Shown here one piece after another: positions 1 through 4,669 of a stretch of DNA of 5,748 nt. Position numbers and translations under genes: made by a program. Origin of the DNA: Pseudofrankia asymbiotica. GTDB lineage: Bacteria > Actinomycetota > Actinomycetes > Frankiales > Frankiaceae. Under the pieces are notes generated by a model that saw only the letters and a list, made by a program, of their open reading frames with translations, made no database searches and was not told where the DNA came from. The stretch lies in assembly GCF_001983105.1 (NCBI RefSeq), contig NZ_MOMC01000014.1, positions 228,045-233,792 on the forward strand. The letters run 5' to 3'. How positions within the stretch are numbered: position 1 is the first letter of the stretch; each line of letters opens with the position of its first letter.

Positions 1-26
1 CAACCTCGAGAGGAGCCGCAGGCGCA

Positions 27-1382
27 ATGACCACCCATGACACGGGCCGGGGCGGGCGGCTGCCCCGGATCACCGTGCGTCCGGGGCTGGCCGTCTCGGT
101 CGCGGTCGTCACCGCGCTGCTCGGCTGGCTGACGCTGCCGGTCACCGTCCCGAACCGGACGGGATCCTCGTACTTCAGCGCCGGCCTGCTGGGCGCCCTC
201 CTGCTGCTGGCGATCCTGGTCGCCGCTGACCTGCTGCGGTCCGTCGCGGCCCGGCGGGCCGGGCTCGACGTCCACGCGATCGTGCTGGGCGCTTTCGGCA
301 GCCGGCTCGTGCTCGGCCGGCCGACGGCGCCGGGCGGCTGGCAGCGGCCCGGTGACGAGATCGTCTGGGGAGTCCCCGCGGAGCCATACCCAGCGGAGCC
401 CACGAACGGCGCGCAGTGGCCGGGTACACCGACCGAGCCTCGCGAGGCGGCCGGCGGGAGCCAGCCCTGGTCGGGCGGGCTCGACCCGAGGGCGGACGCG
501 GCCATCGCCCGCGCTGGCCTGCTGACGACGGGCCTGCTCGGCGCGGTCCTCGTGACGCTCGGCGCGCTCGCGCCCGGGGGAACGCTCGCCCTCGCCGCGC
601 AGGTCGCGCTGTGGGTGGGGACCTTCACCCTGCTCATCACCCTGGTCGATCTGCTGCCGTCGCCCCGCACCCCGGGCGGGCGGATCCTGGCCGCGTCCGT
701 GCTGCGCCGCACTGGCGACCCCCGCCGGGCCGAGGCGGTGGTCGCGCGGACCGGCGTCGTCATCGGGTGGGCGATGATCGCCGCGGGCGTCGCCGCCTGC
801 TTCCTCGTCGGGCTGATCGGGCTGTGGGCGGTGCTGCTGGGCTGGATGGCGCTGGGCACCTCCCGGCTGGCGCAGGCACGCCAGCGCGCCGGCAGCGCGC
901 TCGAGGGCGTGTTCGTCCGCGATGTCATGCTCCCGCCGCCGCCCCGGCTGCCGTCCTGGCAGACAGTGGACGAGGCGCTGCGCTCCGTCGCGGCGCCGGG
1001 GAGCACGGTATCCGGTGTTTTCACCGTGCATGACTTCGACGAGTCGCTGGCCGGAGTCGCGCTGGCACGCGCCCTGGCCGCCGTGCCGCTCGACGACCGC
1101 GGCCTCGCGAGGGTGAGCCGGGTGACGATCCCCCTGTCCGCGGTCCCCACTGCGCGTCCCGACGAACCGCTGACGATCGTCGCCCCCCGGCTCGCCAGCC
1201 GGCCCGCCGCCGGCTACGTCCTGGTCCTCGACGAGGAGCGGCCCGATGAGCGGGGTCGTCCCCGGGTGGTCGGGCTGGTCGGGCCGGCGGAGATCCGCCG
1301 CGCGATCGAGACGTCCCCGCTACGCGGCCGCGCCGTGATCCCCTCCAGCTTCAGCCGTCCCAACCACCACCCGGGCCGTTAG
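27..1382 (+). CDS. Site-2-protease-like (M50/Rip3-type) membrane protein with CBS domains, catalytic residues missing
   Basis: A 451-residue integral membrane protein with the layout of Rip3-like site-2 proteases. Hydrophobic segments lie at about 20-41, 52-70, 163-182, 186-210 and 243-278 (the last probably two helices). A C-terminal cytosolic part from about 296 resembles a CBS pair: VRDVM near 297-301, then a clearer second CBS at about 365-428. Family landmarks can be aligned: AARRAG (74-79) follows the place of the HExxH helix, IARAGL (160-165) matches the AGP motif, DLLP...GGR (208-219) matches NLLP...DGGR, and GWMALG precedes the CBS part. However, the HExxH position reads ADLLR (67-71), and the Asp before GGR is Pro216, so all three zinc ligands are absent. 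A Trp/Pro/Gly-rich loop (about 100-150) replaces the usual short loop. Proteolysis is therefore unlikely; a binding or regulatory role is inference. GAGAGGAG at 8-15 supports the ATG. The fold is likely; the function is unknown. Confidence 0.85.
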   Translation: MTTHDTGRGGRLPRITVRPGLAVSVAVVTALLGWLTLPVTVPNRTGSSYFSAGLLGALLLLAILVAADLLRSVAARRAGLDVHAIVLGAFGSRLVLGRPTAPGGWQRPGDEIVWGVPAEPYPAEPTNGAQWPGTPTEPREAAGGSQPWSGGLDPRADAAIARAGLLTTGLLGAVLVTLGALAPGGTLALAAQVALWVGTFTLLITLVDLLPSPRTPGGRILAASVLRRTGDPRRAEAVVARTGVVIGWAMIAAGVAACFLVGLIGLWAVLLGWMALGTSRLAQARQRAGSALEGVFVRDVMLPPPPRLPSWQTVDEALRSVAAPGSTVSGVFTVHDFDESLAGVALARALAAVPLDDRGLARVSRVTIPLSAVPTARPDEPLTIVAPRLASRPAAGYVLVLDEERPDERGRPRVVGLVGPAEIRRAIETSPLRGRAVIPSSFSRPNHHPGR

Positions 1383-1954
1383 GGCCGTGAGCGATCGGCC
1401 TCGGGGCGGCGTGAGCGGTCAGGCCCGGGGCTGGGGGCGGGGTAGACGGAGAAGGCCACGCGGGGCTGGATCGGCGTGGTGGTGAGCTCGGCGCGCTCGA
1501 TACGGTCCCAGCGGAACCAGCGCGGCGCGTTCTTGTCCAGGCACCACGTCATCAGGTACCAGTTGCCGCGGGCATAGGCGAAGGCGTGCGGCTCGATCCG
1601 CCGGTGGCTCGGCCTCCCGGCCGCGTCGACGTAGTCGATGCTGACGGCGACCCCGTCGCGCATGGCGTCCTCGATGACCGGGGTGGCCGGCGTGCGGGGC
1701 AGTCCGTCGGGCCGGTTCCACGTCCGGGAGGCGAGTTCCGTGACCTTGTCGTGGCCCGCGGGGCCGAGCGCGGTGAGCACCTTGTGCAGGGCCTCCTGGG
1801 CGGCGTCGCTCGCCGGGCCCTGTGGCAGCGCGACCAGCGCCACGGCGACGGCGGCGGCCTCGTCCTCGGTGAGTGCCACCGCGAGCGGCCCGGTGCCAGC
1901 CGCCGACGGCGCGGGCACAGGCGTCCGTCGCTCCTTCGGCTTCTCCTTGCTCAC
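1379..1954 (-). CDS. WYL-domain protein lacking an N-terminal HTH
   Basis: A 191-residue protein if started at GTG 1954. Residues 23-65 (LAVALTEDEAAAVAVAL...ALHKVLTAL) match the helical linker found before WYL domains in YafY/PafBC-like regulators. Residues about 92-160 form the WYL domain: the strand with IDY at 106-108, HRRIEPHAF, the WYL triplet at 132-134, and the WFRWDRI ligand-binding signature at 146-152. WYL domains are known to bind nucleic acids or small ligands and usually follow a winged helix-turn-helix; none is encoded here. The tail (172-191) is Pro/Arg-rich and probably disordered. The frame stays open to an ATG at 2137, which would add 61 residues of low-complexity sequence, overlap the upstream hydrolase gene by 22 nt and still supply no HTH. 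GTG 1954 has only a weak GGCAGG ahead, and GTG 2008 is another option. The stop overlaps that of the convergent gene. The domain call is firm; start and function are not. Confidence 0.82.
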   Translation of the reverse strand: MSKEKPKERRTPVPAPSAAGTGPLAVALTEDEAAAVAVALVALPQGPASDAAQEALHKVLTALGPAGHDKVTELASRTWNRPDGLPRTPATPVIEDAMRDGVAVSIDYVDAAGRPSHRRIEPHAFAYARGNWYLMTWCLDKNAPRWFRWDRIERAELTTTPIQPRVAFSVYPAPSPGPDRSRRPEADRSRP

Positions 1955-2115
1955 CCCGTCAGCCTGCCACGCTCGCGCGAGTCGCAAGGCCAGGGCTCCC
2001 GACTTCACCTGACCCGCCCACCCGCCCCGCCGACCGCGGGTCACACCGTCCGCGAGCCAGCCCACCGGGGTCCGAGGGGCAGAACCGGCCCGGTTTCGAC
2101 TGCCTGGGCCGCGCC

Positions 2116-2781
2116 CTACCAACCCCGGGCGCGCCACTCCGCGAGGTGGGGGCGCTCCCGTCCCAGGGTCGAGTCCTTGCCATGGCCCGGGTAGATCCAG
2201 GTGGTGTCCGGCAGCGGGCCGAAGACCTTCGTCTCCAGGCCGTCCATCAGGGAGGTGAAGGCGGCCGCGTCGGCGCGCGTGTTCCCCGGCCCCCCCGGGA
2301 AGAGGCAGTCACCTGTGAAGAGGTGCGGGGCGGCCGGGTCGGCGTCGTGGAGCAGGGCGATCGAGCCGGGGGTGTGGCCGACCAGGTGGATCGCCCGCAG
2401 GGTGACCTCGCCGACCCGGACCTCCTCGCCGTCGCGCAGCAGCGCCGCGGTGGGCACCGGGATCGCTGGTGCGTCGTCCGGGTGGGCGACGGTGGTCGCG
2501 CCGGTGGCCGCGACGATGTCGGAGAGCGCCTGGACGTGGTCGGCGTGGCGGTGCGTGGTCACCACGGTGGCCAGGCCCTGGTCGCCGATCACACGCAGCA
2601 GGGTGTCCGGCTCGTTGGCCGCGTCGATGAGCAGCTGCTCGCCGGTCGCGGCGCAGCGCAGCAGGTAGCAGTTGTTGTCGAACGGTCCGACCGCGACCTT
2701 GGTGACCGTCAGGCCGGGCAGCTCCCGCACGTCCGCCGGTCCGCCCACCGTGACATCGCCCGTGTACCCGCGCACGCTCAT
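2116..2781 (-). CDS. MBL-fold metallo-hydrolase (glyoxalase II-like)
   Basis: A 221-residue cytosolic hydrolase of the metallo-beta-lactamase superfamily, of the short glyoxalase II-like type. The dinuclear metal site is complete: the HxHxDH motif gives H77, H79, D81 and H82, with H136 in GHTPGS, D158 in TGDCLF and H200 in PGHG. The N-terminal region with VGPFDNNCYLLRC (31-43) and LLIDAA (50-55) is the usual first beta-hairpin sheet. The length is normal and there is no signal peptide. This family hydrolyses thioesters such as S-lactoylglutathione or persulfide/mycothiol-linked analogues, but the substrate cannot be read from sequence. An orthologue sits beside uvrA in mycobacteria, as recalled from Rv1637c/Rv1638. 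The ATG start is fixed by GGAGGAA at 2784-2790. It lies 57 nt after the glycosyltransferase gene, so co-transcription is plausible. An overlapping ATG at 2842 is in another frame and is not the start. Confidence 0.93.
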   Translation of the reverse strand: MSVRGYTGDVTVGGPADVRELPGLTVTKVAVGPFDNNCYLLRCAATGEQLLIDAANEPDTLLRVIGDQGLATVVTTHRHADHVQALSDIVAATGATTVAHPDDAPAIPVPTAALLRDGEEVRVGEVTLRAIHLVGHTPGSIALLHDADPAAPHLFTGDCLFPGGPGNTRADAAAFTSLMDGLETKVFGPLPDTTWIYPGHGKDSTLGRERPHLAEWRARGW

Positions 2782-2838
2782 CGTTCCTCCAGCACTGCCA
2801 CCTGCGGGCCGCGGCCGCGCCCGACGTTTCCGGCGTCG

Positions 2839-3858
2839 TCATTCTCTCCGAGGGCCGCCAAAGGCCGCCGGGCGCGGCGGGATGTCGAGGCCGGCGAGCG
2901 CGATCCGGGTCCGGGTGGGGACCGCGTGCCAGCGCGACCGGGACGCGGGCTCCCGCCGGGGCAGCACGGCCGCCTGCAACAGGCCGGCGAGGATCCAGGT
3001 GGCCCGTCGGGCGTCAGGCCACCGGCCGAGGACCGCCTTGCGGACCGCCAGCAGGGCGAGCTGCGCCACGTGGACGGGCAGCCAGCCGCGGCCGGTGGTC
3101 TCGCGGTGGCGCGAGGCGTAGGCCACGGCCGCCCGGCCGAGCTCGCGCTGGAGCTCCGCGTCCCAGCCCGCGGTACCACCGCCGGTGTGCAGTACCGGCC
3201 AGGCGTCGTCGCACCAGTCGATCCGCCCGCCGGCGGCGAGCAGCCGGGCGAACAGGTCCGTCTCCTCGTAGTACAGCCAGAAGGACGGGTCGAAGCCGCC
3301 GATCCGCAGGAAGGCGGACCCGCGAATCGCGAAGAACGCCCCGACCGGGTACCGGAGCGCCGGCCAGCGCACCACCGCGGCGGCCTCCCCGCGCAGCGCG
3401 GTGAAGGCGCTGGTGCCGATGGTCGGCAGCACCGCCGTCGACCGCCCCGGGCCGCCGTCGTTCGCGCGGATCGCGAACCCGAGGACGTCGACGTCGGCCG
3501 GCGCCTGGGCGAGCAGCTTCGGCAGCATCTCCTGGGTGTCGGGGGGAATGGTGACGTCGCTGTTGACGACCAGCAGCCAGTCCGGAACGCCGCCGGGTGA
3601 GTCGTCGCCCGGCGGGCCGTCGCCCGGCGGCGGGGCCGCCAGGGAGCGCTTGACGGCGAGGTTCACCGCCGCGCCGTAGCCGATGTTGCCGTGCCCGGCG
3701 TGTACCCGCACACCATCGGGAACGGCGCCGTGCTGCCCGCCGAGTTTGTTCTCGACGAGCGCGACCCGGCAGCCCGCCATGCCGGCGAGCGCGCCGAGTA
3801 GTCCGTTCAGGTGAGGCGAGCCGCCGTAGGAGACGACGACCGCGAGCAGGCTGTGCAA
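2839..3858 (-). CDS. Family 2 glycosyltransferase (WbbL/rhamnosyltransferase-like), TTG start
   Basis: A 339-residue GT-A-fold glycosyltransferase. The N-terminal strand LLAVVVSYGG (4-13) is the typical GT2 opening; VEN (35-37) stands where the nucleotide-binding VDN lies; GNIGYGAAVN (57-66) is the conserved glycine loop. NSD (99-101) is the DxD-equivalent metal/diphosphate motif, and PVGAFFAIR (171-179), GGFD (187-190) and YYEETDLFARL (196-206) complete the acceptor and catalytic-base region. H224 is the usual late His. Residues about 255-300 are amphipathic and may touch the membrane. A Pro/Gly/Asp insert (about 76-92) sits just before NSD. Such enzymes transfer a sugar, often dTDP-rhamnose, to cell-envelope acceptors, but donor and acceptor are unknown here. 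TTG 3858 is chosen because AGGAGGG (3866-3872) lies exactly 7 nt upstream; the frame is open to an ATG at 4017, but those 53 residues are not GT2-like and come from the promoter region. Likely first gene of a minus-strand transcript. Confidence 0.9.
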   Translation of the reverse strand: MHSLLAVVVSYGGSPHLNGLLGALAGMAGCRVALVENKLGGQHGAVPDGVRVHAGHGNIGYGAAVNLAVKRSLAAPPPGDGPPGDDSPGGVPDWLLVVNSDVTIPPDTQEMLPKLLAQAPADVDVLGFAIRANDGGPGRSTAVLPTIGTSAFTALRGEAAAVVRWPALRYPVGAFFAIRGSAFLRIGGFDPSFWLYYEETDLFARLLAAGGRIDWCDDAWPVLHTGGGTAGWDAELQRELGRAAVAYASRHRETTGRGWLPVHVAQLALLAVRKAVLGRWPDARRATWILAGLLQAAVLPRREPASRSRWHAVPTRTRIALAGLDIPPRPAAFGGPRRE

Positions 3859-3865
3859 TATTCCG

Positions 3866-3872
3866 CCCTCCT
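3866..3872 (-). promoter_or_regulatory. Ribosome binding site fixing the glycosyltransferase TTG start
   Basis: AGGAGGG on the minus strand, 7 nt before TTG 3858. It is the strongest Shine-Dalgarno in the window, and no ATG or GTG in this frame lies at a suitable distance. It argues against the longer frame starting at 4017. Confidence 0.8.
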
Positions 3873-3958
3873 GGGCGCGGGCCAGCCGCTCTTCGTCGTG
3901 ATTTCTGCGACCAGCGTTCTGACGACCGGACTCACGGTAACCACCTGGGACGGGCACG

Positions 3959-3977
3959 GCCGGAAATTCTTTCCGGC
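3959..3977. repeat. Perfect inverted repeat, 8-bp arms with 3-nt spacer
   Basis: GCCGGAAA, spacer TTC, then TTTCCGGC. It can act as a DNA palindrome (operator) or, in the glycosyltransferase transcript, as a tight leader hairpin about 100 nt before the start codon. No U-tract follows on either strand, so it is not a standard terminator. Confidence 0.7.
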
Positions 3978-3988
3978 GAGTCGGGGAA

Positions 3989-4017
3989 ACGGTATGACGC
4001 CGGTCACGCCATACCAA
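3989..4017 (-). promoter_or_regulatory. Candidate promoter for the glycosyltransferase operon
   Basis: On the minus strand, TTGGTA (4017-4012) is followed after exactly 17 nt by TACCGT (3994-3989), which fits TTGnnn-N17-TAnnnT of actinobacterial housekeeping sigma factors, though only moderately. Transcription would begin near 3982 and give a leader of about 125 nt that includes the hairpin at 3959-3977. Other -10-like hexamers (TATGCT at 4061-4056 and 4070-4065) are alternatives. Inference only. Confidence 0.35.
3991..4015. repeat. Imperfect inverted repeat spanning the candidate promoter spacer
   Basis: Outer arms GGTATG and CATACC pair perfectly, followed inward by one mismatch and two further pairs, with a total span of 25 bp. 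The symmetry and its position across the spacer between the candidate -35 and -10 suggest an operator for a dimeric regulator. The regulator is unknown. Confidence 0.6.
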
Positions 4018-4201
4018 CTGGCTATCTCATCCCATGTTTCGTTCCGACCAGATGAAGCATAGTCAGCATACGGATCCGAATCATGACCTGAGGGGCGAAA
4101 AGGAACATTGTGTCCACCCCGGAATCGTCATGCCGATCTCGTGGAAATCGCACCCGACTCAGGCCCCGGACGGCTGGGCGGAGCGGGACGGGACCGCTGG
4201 C

Positions 4202-4220
4202 GGCCGGAGGCCGGAGGCCG
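4202..4220. repeat. 7-bp tandem repeat (GGCCGGA), 2.7 copies
   Basis: GGCCGGA occurs twice in full and is followed by GGCCG. It is a short non-coding repeat at the edge of the extremely GC-rich zone, probably a replication-slippage product. Confidence 0.6.
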
Positions 4221-4298
4221 TCCACGGCGTGACGAGGGCGCGCGGGCACCAGCCCCCCACCCGCTCCGCACCCCGTCCGCCGCCCGTCGCCGGCCGCC

Positions 4299-4343
4299 CG
4301 CCGCCCGCCGCCGTCCCGCGCCGCCCGCCGCCGTCCCGCGCCG
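4299..4343. repeat. Perfect 20-bp tandem duplication in C-rich DNA
   Basis: The bases at 4301-4320 are repeated exactly at 4321-4340, and the match extends 2 bases before and 3 bases after, giving 2.25 copies of period 20. The minus strand carries several GGG runs here and could fold as a G-quadruplex. It lies between the two divergent promoters and about 70 bp upstream of the LexA box. Confidence 0.85.
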
Positions 4344-4384
4344 GCCGCGCCGACTCGGGTGGTGGCACCGGCGTGGCCCCTCCA

Positions 4385-4412
4385 CGGACACCCGCATACC
4401 GGCCGCTAGTAT
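4385..4412 (+). promoter_or_regulatory. Candidate uvrA promoter
   Basis: CGGACA (4385-4390), then 16 nt, then TAGTAT (4407-4412). Each hexamer matches four of six positions of the TTGACA/TATAAT consensus. The overlap of the -10 with the LexA box strengthens the assignment. The start site would be near 4419, giving an untranslated leader of about 250 nt. Confidence 0.5.
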
Positions 4413-4427
4413 CGAACGGGCGTTCGG
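4412..4427. promoter_or_regulatory. LexA (SOS) box upstream of uvrA
   Basis: TCGAAC-GGGC-GTTCGG matches the Gram-positive/actinobacterial SOS box TCGAAC-N4-GTTCGA at 11 of 12 defined positions, including the full GAAC-N4-GTTC core. It overlaps the last base of a candidate -10 and covers the expected transcription start, where bound LexA would block initiation. uvrA is an SOS gene in many bacteria, so derepression after DNA damage is the expected behaviour. Confidence 0.82.
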
Positions 4428-4560
4428 GAAGGCGTCCGGCATCCGAGAAGTGTCGTATCCCATCCGTACGCTGGGAGTGCCTTTGCTCGGGTCCGGGTTG
4501 TCCGTACCGAGGTGAGCACCGGGCAAGGAGCATCGCCGGGTCAGGACCATGGGTCTGAGC

Positions 4561-4587
4561 CCACGGTCGGCGTTCCGAGCGCCGTGG
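4561..4587 (+). other. Stem-loop in the uvrA leader
   Basis: CCACGG (4561-4566) pairs with CCGTGG (4582-4587). An alternative stem, CGGCG (4568-4572) with CGCCG (4580-4584), uses part of the same right arm, so the two folds exclude each other. No U-run follows, so it is not a classical terminator. It lies about 80 nt before the uvrA ATG. Confidence 0.45.
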
Positions 4588-4669
4588 TGCTGTCCCTCGG
4601 TCTCAGGACGCGATGCCGGATCTGGCGCAGGTAGGGCCGACGAAGCCGAGAAGACGTGAGGGAACGCGG

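Larger units (their letters stand above)
3859..4669. other. Divergent intergenic region between the glycosyltransferase and uvrA
   Basis: About 810 bp without a convincing gene. Three zones are visible. From about 3895 to 4140 the DNA is comparatively AT-rich (97 of 180 bases G or C in 3961-4140, counted by hand) and holds two inverted repeats and a candidate minus-strand promoter. From about 4195 to 4375 it is extremely GC-rich (55 of 60 in 4261-4320), with C on the plus strand and tandem repeats. From about 4385 to 4669 come a candidate promoter, a LexA box and a leader with a hairpin. Open frames here are Arg/Pro-rich and low complexity, as expected by chance in GC-rich DNA. Confidence 0.75.

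Noticed and set aside
1955..2137. Longer WYL protein starting at ATG 2137
   Set aside because: The added residues are low complexity, the frame overlaps the hydrolase gene and no domain is gained. It is kept only as an alternative start.
1873..3600. Long plus-strand frame of 575 codons antisense to the WYL, hydrolase and glycosyltransferase genes
   Set aside because: Its translation is Arg/Gly/Pro-rich with no domain; it mirrors the GC-rich codons of three well-supported minus-strand genes.
3859..4017. 53-residue N-terminal extension of the glycosyltransferase to ATG 4017
   Set aside because: The extension is not GT2-like, crosses both palindromes and the promoter-like region, and the strong AGGAGGG lies exactly before TTG 3858.
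4071..4078. CGGATCCG palindrome
   Set aside because: An 8-bp palindrome containing a BamHI site is expected by chance; no flanking symmetry extends it.
4110..4232. 40-residue frame from GTG 4110 with AAGGA ahead
   Set aside because: The ribosome site is reasonable, but the peptide is Arg/Ser/Gly-rich without features and runs into the repetitive GC-rich zone.
4498..4505. TTGTCCGT resembling the PafBC-dependent RecA_NDp -35 motif
   Set aside because: The TAnnnT element expected 8 nt further is absent (AGCACC instead), so the match is only partial.
4034..4558. 174-codon plus-strand frame and overlapping minus-strand frames (4128-4550, 4159-4533)
   Set aside because: Pro/Arg-rich low complexity produced by the C-rich repeats; they cross the LexA box and promoter; no good ribosome site.
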